NCBI GenBank assembly: GCA_902784755.1
Contig: CACZVX010000015.1
Coordinates: 1-39,107, forward strand
Direction of reading: 5' to 3'
DNA from: an uncultured Prevotellaceae bacterium
Lineage (GTDB): Bacteria > Bacteroidota > Bacteroidia > Bacteroidales > Bacteroidaceae
Length of the DNA: 39,107 nucleotides
Of this stretch, positions 15,274 through 22,355 are shown one piece after another; positions within the stretch are counted from its first letter, which is position 1; each line of letters starts with the position of its first letter. The translations under genes were made by a program, and so were the position numbers. Below the pieces are notes generated by a model. The model searched no databases, was not told the DNA's origin, and saw only the letters and a program-made list of their open reading frames with translations.

Positions 15274-16413
15274 ATGAAGCCCATTTATGTGAAAACAGTC
15301 TTTGACCGGAAGAAACGTTCCGGCAGGACGACGGAAGGGACGGTGGATGTCAGGCTCACCCAGGAGCGCCGAACGCTCTACTACTCGACAGGAATCAGGC
15401 TGCTGCCCAAGCACTGGCATGCCGGCCAGGTGGTCAACCGTATCGACGCCATGGAACTGCAGCGGACGCTCGACACCCTGGTGGTGCGCATCCGTCGGAC
15501 CATCAACGACCTGATGGAGGAGGACCGCTGCACCCTGGATGAAGTGATGAAGACTCTCCGCGAGTCGGACAACAACCAGATGTCGCTGCTTGACTTCTGC
15601 CGCCAGCGCGCCAAAATCCGCTGCTACGGCAAAACCGACGACAGCCGGGAACGCTACCACCGGTTCCTGCGGTTCTTCACGCTCTACGGCAAGATGCAGC
15701 GCTTTGCCGACGTGACCGACAAGAAGGTGATGGAGATGGATGAGTATTTGTCATCGACAGGCATGAAGCCCTACAGCAAGTGGAACAACTACCACCGTTT
15801 CTTGAACAGTTTTATCCTCGATGCCATCGATGCCGGTTATCTGAAACGCAACCCTTACCGCTGGCTACGGATAGAGAAGGACAAGACTTCGGAAGGTCTG
15901 AGCAAATACCTCACCAGGGAGGAATTCGACCGTTTATGCCAGGCTGACCTGCCCACCGACAGCCTGAGGCGCGTGCGCGACCTGTTCATCTTCCAGACCT
16001 ACACCTGCCTGTCCTACGTCGACCTCGCCACCTTTGACGCCACACGCATCATGCTGCTCCATGGACGGCCTGCCTACACAGCCACCCGGGGAAAGACCAA
16101 ACAGGCATTCACGTTTCTCATCCTGCCCCCGGCGATGAATATCCTGAGAAAATACCACAACCGTCTGCCCGTCATCTCCAACGTGAAATACAACCAATAT
16201 CTGAAGGATGTGGCGCAGGCGGCCGGCATCAGCAAGCCCATCAGCAGCCATTGGGCGCGTCACACGGGTGCCACCATGCTGCTTAACTCCGGCATGGAGA
16301 TGGAGGTCGTGTCGAAAGTCCTCGGTCACAGCAGCACCAAAATCACCCGTCAGGTGTATGCCAAGCTGCTGGATGAGACAGTGGTCGATGCCATGGCCGA
16401 ATTGTCGATATAA
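15274..16413 (+). CDS. int: Phage integrase (tyrosine recombinase, Bacteroidota arm-binding type)
   Basis: This 379-aa enzyme would catalyse phage integration and excision. An N-terminal arm-binding domain (about 1-95) is followed by a SAM-like core-binding domain (about 102-200) and a catalytic domain. Visible catalytic residues are Lys274 or Lys276 (RGKTKQ), His326 and Arg329 (HWARHT), His352 (LGHSS) and Tyr362 (VYAKL). The first catalytic Arg is replaced by Ser247 in TYTCLSYVD. Substitutions at this place (for example TGLAY) occur in many Bacteroidota integrases, so the enzyme need not be dead. The gene is GC-richer than the control module before it, and it lies directly beside the putative attP. 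Confidence 0.93.
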   Translation: MKPIYVKTVFDRKKRSGRTTEGTVDVRLTQERRTLYYSTGIRLLPKHWHAGQVVNRIDAMELQRTLDTLVVRIRRTINDLMEEDRCTLDEVMKTLRESDNNQMSLLDFCRQRAKIRCYGKTDDSRERYHRFLRFFTLYGKMQRFADVTDKKVMEMDEYLSSTGMKPYSKWNNYHRFLNSFILDAIDAGYLKRNPYRWLRIEKDKTSEGLSKYLTREEFDRLCQADLPTDSLRRVRDLFIFQTYTCLSYVDLATFDATRIMLLHGRPAYTATRGKTKQAFTFLILPPAMNILRKYHNRLPVISNVKYNQYLKDVAQAAGISKPISSHWARHTGATMLLNSGMEMEVVSKVLGHSSTKITRQVYAKLLDETVVDAMAELSI

Positions 16414-16438
16414 TTTTATTAAAAAATAGAGTAAAAAA

Positions 16439-16470
16439 TTTGGTTATTAAACAAATGTTTATTAACTTTG
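16439..16470 (+). promoter_or_regulatory. Promoter of the 61-aa gene (TTTG-N20-TAACTTTG)
   Basis: TTTG at 16439-16442, a 20-base spacer and TAACTTTG at 16463-16470 match the Bacteroidota consensus fully. The leader to the ATG at 16517 is about 40 bases. Since the genes behind it are separate from the integrase, they may be expressed in the lysogen. Confidence 0.8.
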
Positions 16471-16516
16471 TAGTGTCAAAAGAGATCATTAACATGTTGA
16501 ACTAAAACAAAGTAGA

Positions 16517-16702
16517 ATGGAACTTCAAGAAGGACTTGCATTTTTCAGAAAATGCCTGGTAGACTGCGACAGAGTCCTGGACGACTTGCTTGCCAGGGAT
16601 GACCTCACAGAAGAACGCAGGCAGGCACTGATAGACAAGTTACTCGACGTAAGAAACGAGCTGGAAAGGAAAATCGAGATTATTGAGGAACTTTTAAGGT
16701 AA
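16517..16702 (+). CDS. Small helical protein (61 aa)
   Basis: The family is not recognised. The whole sequence (MELQEGLAFFRKCLVDCDRV and on) is amphipathic helix with an acidic/basic coiled-coil pattern (LLDVRNELERKIEIIEELLR). It has its own near-perfect promoter and is followed by an intrinsic terminator, so it is a separately expressed small gene. The shape suggests a dimerising partner or regulator. A function cannot be given. Confidence 0.7.
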   Translation: MELQEGLAFFRKCLVDCDRVLDDLLARDDLTEERRQALIDKLLDVRNELERKIEIIEELLR

Positions 16703-16704
16703 CC

Positions 16705-16736
16705 AAAGCCCCCGACCAAAGCAAGCGGGGGCTTTT
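16705..16736 (+). terminator. Rho-independent terminator after the 61-aa gene
   Basis: AAAGCCCCCG pairs with CGGGGGCTTT around an 11-base loop and is followed by T and then A runs. It may be leaky, because the DUF5053 gene starts only about 10 bases later with no separate promoter seen. Confidence 0.85.
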
Positions 16737-16744
16737 AAAAAAAT

Positions 16745-17137
16745 ATGATTATGGAAAGACCAACAAACAACATCAAGAACCCAAAAATCAGAGCCTACAT
16801 GGAGGCTGTGACGGAAGGAATATCGCCAGATGAAAAACTGACGGCTGAAGAATACGAGGAAGGCATCAACCAGTTCGTTGACGGGATGGACGCTGCTCTC
16901 GCACAGGCTGATGAGATGATAGCACGTACCAAATTAGGTGAAGTGCCCGAGGCTGTTTCCTTCAGCTACATCGCAAAAAAATACTTTGGAAAGTCAAGGG
17001 GGTGGCTGATGCAAAAAATCAACGGTAACCTGGTAAACGGGAAACCTGCGTCGTTCACCGCCACGGAACGTATACAATTCCGTCAAGCACTGCTTGACAT
17101 CAGCAACAAACTCTCTGCGGCAGCTCGTAACTTTTAG
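16745..17137 (+). CDS. DUF5053-type protein (130 aa)
   Basis: The C-terminal half (SYIAKKYFGKSRGWLMQKIN, then NGKPASFTATERIQFRQAL) has the character I associate with DUF5053, a family of unknown function found in Bacteroidota genomes and mobile elements. The FGKSRGWLMQKING part resembles a helix-turn-helix, so DNA binding is possible. An in-frame ATG at 16751 is an alternative start. It lies at the end of the plus-strand integrase module and is closed by its own terminator at 17169-17197. Confidence 0.75.
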   Translation: MIMERPTNNIKNPKIRAYMEAVTEGISPDEKLTAEEYEEGINQFVDGMDAALAQADEMIARTKLGEVPEAVSFSYIAKKYFGKSRGWLMQKINGNLVNGKPASFTATERIQFRQALLDISNKLSAAARNF

Positions 17138-17168
17138 TTCGATCTCTTTTGACAAAAAGCATGAGAGT

Positions 17169-17197
17169 AGCCGGAGTCTTTGGATTCCGGCTTTTTT
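17169..17197 (+). terminator. Rho-independent terminator after DUF5053 gene
   Basis: AGCCGGA pairs with TCCGGCT around a 10-base loop and is followed by a T run. It ends the plus-strand unit about 30 bases past the stop codon. Confidence 0.85.
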
Positions 17198-17213
17198 CTT
17201 TCAATCTGGCGGG

Positions 17214-17245
17214 AAAAAAGATGGTGTGCCTCCCGACACACCATC
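17214..17245 (-). terminator. Rho-independent terminator of the 17.3-18.1 kb minus-strand operon
   Basis: A perfect 9-bp stem (GATGGTGTG with CACACCATC) around an 8-base loop is followed on the minus strand by six T. It stands between two convergent units and separates them together with the plus-strand terminator next to it. Confidence 0.85.
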
Positions 17246-17252
17246 CTTTGGT

Positions 17253-17510
17253 TTATTCCTCTTCATCCTCCATGCGGAGTGACAGCAGGAAGAGATAGTC
17301 GTCCTTGATGTCCATCAGCAGCGAAATCATCTCCATGGCGTCCTTCGCGTCGATGTCTGGCCCGCTGCAGCTCTCCTGGTAATAGGTCACTATCTGTCGG
17401 ATCACCTTGTCGATGCTTTCGGGCATATAGTCGCAGCAGCTCAGTATCTGCAGCCTCTTGACGGCATCCTCTGTCAGCATGATGCTGTTGTCGCCTACGC
17501 TTACTCTCAT
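17253..17510 (-). CDS. Small acidic hypothetical protein (85 aa)
   Basis: The family is not recognised. It is helical, with a Cys pair (LQILSCCDYMPESI) and an acidic C-terminus (LRMEDEEE). It overlaps the stop of the 127-aa gene by four bases (ATGA) and is the last gene of a three-gene coupled operon ended by the terminator at 17214-17245. The role is unknown. Confidence 0.65.
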   Translation of the reverse strand: MRVSVGDNSIMLTEDAVKRLQILSCCDYMPESIDKVIRQIVTYYQESCSGPDIDAKDAMEMISLLMDIKDDYLFLLSLRMEDEEE

Positions 17511-17890
17511 GACTCACCTCCTTTCCCTTCTATATCCAAATCAGTGATTGAGAGAAATTTGAAATCGCCTTCGCTGTCGAAATAACATAAGGACTTGACT
17601 TCGCTCAGCGTCATCCCGATAATGGCATCCGGCTCTCCGCATTTGCGCTCGAAGACGACAAGGCTTCCGTTGGTACCAACGGCATTGGTTGAAAGGTCTA
17701 CACAGACCTCCCTTTCCACCCCTTCCTCACGGGAGATTTCCTCCACTATGGCACTTATATTCTCTCTCAGAATCATGACGTCTTCAGACTTGCACATACA
17801 GCCTACGAGAGATTTCATCCTGTTGACCACCTCCTCCATCCTGCCTTTACCTTGGCAGAAACTGTAGAATCCTGAGAACAAGAATATCAT
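17507..17890 (-). CDS. Hypothetical protein with hydrophobic N-terminus (127 aa)
   Basis: The family is not recognised. The start at 17890 overlaps the stop of the 66-aa gene (ATGA), which favours the full frame over the internal Met18. It gives a short hydrophobic N-terminus (MIFLFSGFYSFC) that might be a partial membrane anchor. The rest is a soluble acidic domain with several Cys (SLVGCMCKSED; VCVDLSTNAV). It probably acts together with the small membrane protein encoded before it. Confidence 0.6.
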   Translation of the reverse strand: MIFLFSGFYSFCQGKGRMEEVVNRMKSLVGCMCKSEDVMILRENISAIVEEISREEGVEREVCVDLSTNAVGTNGSLVVFERKCGEPDAIIGMTLSEVKSLCYFDSEGDFKFLSITDLDIEGKGGES

Positions 17891-18087
17891 AAGGCCACCC
17901 CCGCCAGCCAGCTGGCTACTACCACGGCCAAAGCCGATACATACAGAACTGCCACTGTGCCGACGGCCGTCATGATGACCTCGGCATGGGTGAACTTCTC
18001 ACCGCAAATCGCCGTGAAGCTTGCACTCTCTGCATCCAGCCATGCCCTGACGGCTGCCGATGCGCTCATTGTCAATTGTTTTTTCAT
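17887..18087 (-). CDS. Small membrane protein (66 aa)
   Basis: A basic start (MKKQLTMSASAAV) is followed by a soluble stretch and a C-terminal hydrophobic segment at about residues 38-66 (AEVIMTAVGTVAVLYVSALA and on) that can span the membrane once. It is the first gene of a coupled three-gene operon behind a leader of about 170 bases. Candidate roles are superinfection exclusion or holin-like function. Position near the lysogeny module rather than the endolysin makes exclusion the likelier guess. Neither is shown by sequence. Confidence 0.6.
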   Translation of the reverse strand: MKKQLTMSASAAVRAWLDAESASFTAICGEKFTHAEVIMTAVGTVAVLYVSALAVVVASWLAGVAL

Positions 18088-18273
18088 ATTGATAATTTAG
18101 CAAAAAATGAAGCCATGTGTAGTGCTGCTGGGCTTATCAATGCGAAGGCCCCGGGGCGTCACCGCTACCCGACACTACGACATGGCATGTCTTGTTTCCG
18201 ATAAGATGGAGGCACAAAAAAACCGCTGCATGGGGCGGCGGCATCTCTGTACCGCATTGATAATTTAGCGCTG
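18088..18273 (-). promoter_or_regulatory. Long leader with duplicated start region and hairpin
   Basis: The leader of the 66-aa gene carries GCTAAATTATCAAT twice: just before the gene's ATG (about 18090-18103) and again at about 18256-18269, where it precedes another ATG opening a 30-codon frame ending near 18165. Between them, on the minus strand, CCGC and GCGG can pair before seven T (about 18213-18238), like a terminator or attenuator. Regulation by attenuation, or a duplicated or decayed small gene, is possible. Confidence 0.45.
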
Positions 18274-18304
18274 CAAAGAAAAGAAATTCTCTCCATACCT
18301 GCAA
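18274..18304 (-). promoter_or_regulatory. Promoter of the 66-aa gene operon
   Basis: On the minus strand TTG (18302-18304), a 20-base spacer and TTTCTTTG (18274-18281) fit the Bacteroidota promoter pattern with one mismatch. Nearby repeats of GTAAAGTTTG (18336-18345 and 18347-18356), preceded by an inverted copy, could bind a regulator. Confidence 0.55.
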
Positions 18305-18393
18305 GAAATGGAGAGAAATTCTACGCAAAATTTACGTAAAGTTTGAGTAAAGTTTGCGTTGGGGGGGATCGGTTGATGGTTGACTATTTATAG

Positions 18394-18489
18394 TTACGGT
18401 TTGTAATATAAGTCGTCTTTTTGACCATCATCAGGCTTTTTTCTCGCATCATGCTTTCGCTTTCTTTCATCCTTTTTTACCTTAGTCAT
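18394..18489 (-). CDS. Tiny highly charged ORF (31 aa) at the end of the cargo cassette
   Basis: A 32-codon frame starts about 11 bases after the stop of the 203-aa gene and encodes a very basic, Lys/Arg/Asp-rich peptide (MTKVKKDERKRKHDARKKPD and on). The spacing fits translation from the cassette transcript, but length and composition alone cannot prove a gene. It may be an untranslated tail. Confidence 0.3.
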   Translation of the reverse strand: MTKVKKDERKRKHDARKKPDDGQKDDLYYKP

Positions 18490-18499
18490 TTATCAGTCT

Positions 18500-19111
18500 C
18501 TAAAGATGGCCTCGATTAACCCTCTCTCTAATTCTCGAAAAATGAACAGACAATTTAAATAGAAGGAGATAGAATCCATAATCACTTAACGAAAAAAGTC
18601 TGTGTTCATTAATTGTTTTCCTATCAATATAATCATTCTTGATGTTGGATATTCTATCAAGAAAAACAATGGATTCTGGAACTTTATAAATAGCCGGCAA
18701 ATAGAAAATAGACGTAAATCTTTGTTCTCGTATATCAGATATGTTTTTCTTGATACTTTCTTCAGGTATGTTCTTCCTTCTTAAGAACATTATGTATTTC
18801 TCAAAAGATAATATTGGGGCGTACATAATTGATGAAGGAAAAAGACGTTTATTAGATAAATCCATATCACATGTATTGGATATGATTAATCCGTACCTCA
18901 TCTTACATCCATTTTCTATATTAGTAAAATCAACAAATGGAAGGGAATCATAAGCATCACCTTGGAAAAGAATATCTTTATCCAAAGAGGTCGTGTAAAA
19001 TCTCTTATCCATATTGTATGGAAAAGATTTCAATTCATTTAATAAATCTCTATAATTTTCCTCTGAAAGATATTTTGGTAGGAATGTGCCAATTTCATCT
19101 GTTTGCATCAT
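18500..19111 (-). CDS. Cargo-cassette protein (203 aa), function unknown
   Basis: The family is not firmly recognised. The central strand-turn motif YGLIISNTCDMD (about residues 73-84) resembles the hydrophobic-S-x-x-C-D motif seen in various uncharacterised bacterial proteins. The rest is rich in Ile, Asn, Lys and aromatic residues and ends in a basic helix (FSRIRERVNRG). The start overlaps the stop of the 103-aa gene (ATGA), so it is coupled. It is far more AT-rich than the flanking phage genes, which marks it as acquired cargo. A defence or exclusion role is inferred from context. Confidence 0.6.
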   Translation of the reverse strand: MMQTDEIGTFLPKYLSEENYRDLLNELKSFPYNMDKRFYTTSLDKDILFQGDAYDSLPFVDFTNIENGCKMRYGLIISNTCDMDLSNKRLFPSSIMYAPILSFEKYIMFLRRKNIPEESIKKNISDIREQRFTSIFYLPAIYKVPESIVFLDRISNIKNDYIDRKTINEHRLFSLSDYGFYLLLFKLSVHFSRIRERVNRGHL

Positions 19112-19419
19112 AACATATTCCAGAAATCCTCTTCAATGACTTTTTGAATATCTTCATCCATAGTCACTTCATTTTCAAAATAATTCTCAGCAAATGCCAT
19201 TACTATTTCTACATCACTCATATCTTCTTCGACAGGTGAAGAAATGTAAGTGGTTGAGTTTTGTGAAGATAGCAAATAAAAATCATAATTGACAGGCATG
19301 TCTATCATCTGACCTGGACAAACCAATAAAGCATCATTAGTCTGTACAGTGCTACTTATCGTTGCCGTTGAACAAGACATCGTCAAAAACAATGTTGATA
19401 AGATATAGTTTTTATCCAT
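19108..19419 (-). CDS. Small acidic cargo protein (103 aa)
   Basis: The family is not recognised. Starting at 19419 the N-terminus has a hydrophobic run ending in Cys (ILSTLFLTMSCST), which weakly resembles a lipoprotein signal. The ATG at 19380 (MSCSTATISS) would give a plain cytoplasmic protein. The C-terminal half is strongly acidic (EEDMSDVEIVMAFAENYFEN), like many antitoxins and small inhibitory partners. It lies three bases after the TIGR04255-type gene and overlaps the 203-aa gene, so the three are almost certainly co-expressed and may form a complex. Confidence 0.55.
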   Translation of the reverse strand: MDKNYILSTLFLTMSCSTATISSTVQTNDALLVCPGQMIDMPVNYDFYLLSSQNSTTYISSPVEEDMSDVEIVMAFAENYFENEVTMDEDIQKVIEEDFWNML

Positions 19420-19422
19420 AAC

Positions 19423-20151
19423 TCATTCGTATTGTGGATTCAGAGTCTCAATAAAACCAGGGTCCAAAAGAGAGAAGAAAAGAGTTTTCTCACTTTTATG
19501 GGCATCTTCGATTTCTTCTTCAATATTGCTTAGAAATAAATTTCCGGAATAGTTTTTGAAAGTGTCAATGTCAATGATAGAACCTCTTTTTTCATCTGAC
19601 CGGTTGATATTGAGTATGGAACTGTTAGAGAATTGAATGGTGTTTTCAAAAGTGGAGTCCTTGACTGATGTGGCTATCTGCAGATTTTGAATTTTGTATC
19701 CTTCTGTCATATCGAAAGTCATGGTAACATGGGACAACATGTCTATGTCGAAAAAATTTATATATCGAAGTCCAAGTCTGACAACATGATCAATAATACC
19801 TGCCCGGTTAATTAGATTTATGATTTTGACAACATGCGATTTCAAAAGTCCCCATCCAATATATGGCAAAGGTGAACTGACAGATAATACATCGGGGCCT
19901 ATTTGAATTATTACGTCTTTATTCACCAACCTGTATAAAGGTTTATATCTTAGTGTAGGGTCACTGTTTCTTACAGCTTCAGGAAGTTGCATGATGGGAA
20001 GATTTTGTATGTTCCCTGGGTAATCATTAATAAGAGCTCCATAAACCAAACCAAACACAGCATTTGGATTTACTTTAGCAACAAAGCGAATTTCAACCAG
20101 AGCATCCACAATGGGGCACGGTTGAATACTTAATGGTAATTGTTTGATCAT
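19423..20151 (-). CDS. TIGR04255-type protein, first gene of the cargo cassette
   Basis: The N-terminal signature PIVDALVEIRF matches what I know of TIGR04255, a sporadically distributed family of unknown function. I start at the ATG at 20151 (MIKQLPLSIQP). An upstream GTG at 20166 is possible but would sit almost at the transcription start, while AAGGA is well placed before the ATG. The protein (242 aa) is soluble, mixed alpha/beta, and has a conserved-looking mid-segment (VVRLGLRYINFFDI). Its low GC and its own strong promoter set the cassette apart from the phage genes on both sides. Confidence 0.75.
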   Translation of the reverse strand: MIKQLPLSIQPCPIVDALVEIRFVAKVNPNAVFGLVYGALINDYPGNIQNLPIMQLPEAVRNSDPTLRYKPLYRLVNKDVIIQIGPDVLSVSSPLPYIGWGLLKSHVVKIINLINRAGIIDHVVRLGLRYINFFDIDMLSHVTMTFDMTEGYKIQNLQIATSVKDSTFENTIQFSNSSILNINRSDEKRGSIIDIDTFKNYSGNLFLSNIEEEIEDAHKSEKTLFFSLLDPGFIETLNPQYE

Positions 20152-20176
20152 AATAGCATCCTTCACATTTTCACCG

Positions 20177-20208
20177 CAAAATTATAACGAATTATGCTAT
20201 TTTCCAAA
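20177..20208 (-). promoter_or_regulatory. Strong promoter of the TIGR04255 cassette (TTTG-N20-TAATTTTG)
   Basis: On the minus strand TTTG (20205-20208), a 20-base spacer and TAATTTTG (20177-20184) match the Bacteroidota consensus completely. The cassette can therefore be expressed independently of the late phage genes, as expected of a lysogenic cargo gene. Confidence 0.8.
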
Positions 20209-20232
20209 TAATACATTATTTATTATTATTTA

Positions 20233-22353
20233 TTAATCAATCACGGCCTGAATGTGCACGTCGCCCGTCACCGATGCGATGCTGACTGTGCCGCTCCTGC
20301 CGTCACTGGCGGGTGTGAACGCATTCGGCACCATCGCGTCACCCATCCAGACAATCACCTGGATAGAGGCTGATGCGCTGCCACCGCCCGCACGCTTCAA
20401 CCCGACAGTCAGACTGCTGCCGGCTGCCACCGTCCTAATACGCTCAGATGCGATGACACCGCTGAGATTGTAGGTGACATAGAAGACCGCCTCTCCACCC
20501 TCGTTCGTGCCGGCATTCACAAATGGATAGAAGATGCCTTCCACCACCTCGCTGCGCCTTCCCGCCGTCAAGCTGTATTTCAGTTCCTTGCAATAGAACA
20601 ATCTGTTGGCTATCATCCACACCTTCCCGACATCACGCCGCTTGTGGGTGACGAATCTGATCTTGTAGGCCACAGAAGTGTCCACGGCATTGTTTTTCGA
20701 GTAAGTATAGGTATCCATCCCATGCTCACCGTTGATGGCCATCGTCAGCGGATTGTCGGATAAGATGATTTGCCGTGCCAGACACTTGTCGCCGTGCGGA
20801 GCCGGGTCTTCAGGCAATGACACCACCTGTACCTGGTAGTCGGGAGAGGCCACAGGCGTCGAACTTGTAATCGTACCTTCACTGTCAATATTAAATGGCA
20901 CATCGCCGAAATAAAAGGCTGCGAAAATGACGTCGGCGCGTTTAGTCTCCTCCTCCTTTTTCATACCAGAGACGATAGCCTCGTTCAGTTCTGTGTATGG
21001 GTCACTGGGAGTCACCGCTGCCCCTCCGAAAGTGCCGCCCATCACGCCGGATGCAGCCTCGCCGTCGACAGCCGGCAGAGGATATTGCCAAAAATATTGG
21101 TTACGCCCCTGCCATGGACTTGACACCATTCTGACGGGTACGATTTTCAGCGCCACGTCGTTGCTGTCGGCCGACTTCGACGTTTTTGAGGAAAAATTGT
21201 TGACCATCTTGACGGAGTGATAGTCCTCCCCTACTGGCCAGATGACGAAAGCCCTGTGCTCGCCGGCGAAAACTTGGTCGTAGATTCTCCATTGAGCGCT
21301 GGGATGACTCTCTTCATGCTCCCAAATCTTTTGATAGAAGATGCCGGTGTCGCCTGTGATGCTGACGGTATCGCAATTGTCGATGACCAAGGGGTCGATA
21401 TCACGATACTTGTTGAGCAGCGCATCAGTAAAAGCATAGTGCACGGCATTATAGCTCACCATGGTCATTTCGTCGCCATTGTCGAATTCCTTTTCCACCT
21501 CTCCGACGATGTCCTGCTTGTCGAGCACTTCCATCCCGCCCGTAGAGAAAAAATCATAGGCATTGACGATGCTGACGCCTCTTGTCCGGTGGTCCACCTT
21601 GAAGATGACATTGAAGAATTTCTGTATCTCCAGGAACAAGTCAGCCACCTTCCACCGTGGAAGGATATCGGCTATGTATGGCGAACTGATGGCATGCACC
21701 ATGACCATCTTGCTGTAGCGTTCGTCAGTGCGCAGAATATTGTCATCCACCTCAAAGCCAAGGGCTGCGATGACTTGTTCGACGATTGCCCAGAAATAAG
21801 GCTGTGGAATATCATGTGATAATGATGGAATGGTGGAACCGTTGGGCCATGTGACAGCATTGGCGATACGCCATCTCCTCTTCGCTGTTCCGTCAGACCT
21901 GTCCCAGGCATCACCCGTCACCAGACCGTGGTCGGCATAATCTGAGATGTTGTGGGCAACCACGGGGAAATACTCCACTTCGTCGCTGTTGAAAGCATGC
22001 CACAATTCCAGGTCCTGAAGGTATTTGTCCTGCATCTGGAAATTCAGCTCGGACACGCCGCCGACTATCTGAATATTGGCCTTGTGCTCACTGATATCCA
22101 GTACCACCTCCTCACCCCTGAGCAGCACACCGGTCTCGTCCTGCAGGATTGCCTCGCGTCTCAGCTGACGTTTGGTCCTGTCGATGCGGTGCAGATAGGC
22201 ATATGCCCTCGCATTCTCGGGATCATGCAGATTGACCTCGATGTCGAGCGTGTAGTCTCCCTGGTTGGTGAAGTATGGCGACTTGATATAATATTCAGTC
22301 TGGAAGTCATCGGGCAAGTTCACCCTGTTCCCTTGGATATACAGTGACAGCAT
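20233..22353 (-). CDS. Large tail or baseplate protein (706 aa)
   Basis: This is a large, beta-rich protein with a tail-protein-like N-terminus (MLSLYIQGNRVNLPDDFQTE) of a type I know from Bacteroidota prophages. The centre holds helical and beta segments (WKVADLFLEIQKFFNVIFKV) like hub or tail-tip proteins. The C-terminal 100 residues form a separate beta-sandwich-like part (VFYVTYNLSGVIASERIRTV and on) that could bind glycans or receptor. It starts two bases after the portal stop. Baseplate hub or tail-tip is the likeliest role. Homology is by texture, not by a named motif. Confidence 0.65.
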   Translation of the reverse strand: MLSLYIQGNRVNLPDDFQTEYYIKSPYFTNQGDYTLDIEVNLHDPENARAYAYLHRIDRTKRQLRREAILQDETGVLLRGEEVVLDISEHKANIQIVGGVSELNFQMQDKYLQDLELWHAFNSDEVEYFPVVAHNISDYADHGLVTGDAWDRSDGTAKRRWRIANAVTWPNGSTIPSLSHDIPQPYFWAIVEQVIAALGFEVDDNILRTDERYSKMVMVHAISSPYIADILPRWKVADLFLEIQKFFNVIFKVDHRTRGVSIVNAYDFFSTGGMEVLDKQDIVGEVEKEFDNGDEMTMVSYNAVHYAFTDALLNKYRDIDPLVIDNCDTVSITGDTGIFYQKIWEHEESHPSAQWRIYDQVFAGEHRAFVIWPVGEDYHSVKMVNNFSSKTSKSADSNDVALKIVPVRMVSSPWQGRNQYFWQYPLPAVDGEAASGVMGGTFGGAAVTPSDPYTELNEAIVSGMKKEEETKRADVIFAAFYFGDVPFNIDSEGTITSSTPVASPDYQVQVVSLPEDPAPHGDKCLARQIILSDNPLTMAINGEHGMDTYTYSKNNAVDTSVAYKIRFVTHKRRDVGKVWMIANRLFYCKELKYSLTAGRRSEVVEGIFYPFVNAGTNEGGEAVFYVTYNLSGVIASERIRTVAAGSSLTVGLKRAGGGSASASIQVIVWMGDAMVPNAFTPASDGRSGTVSIASVTGDVHIQAVID

Positions 22354-22355
22354 GG

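Noticed and set aside
18166-18258. 30-codon frame in the leader of the 66-aa gene as a separate gene
   Set aside because: The peptide shows no domain or clear composition, and the frame crosses a terminator-like hairpin. It was kept only as a leader feature.
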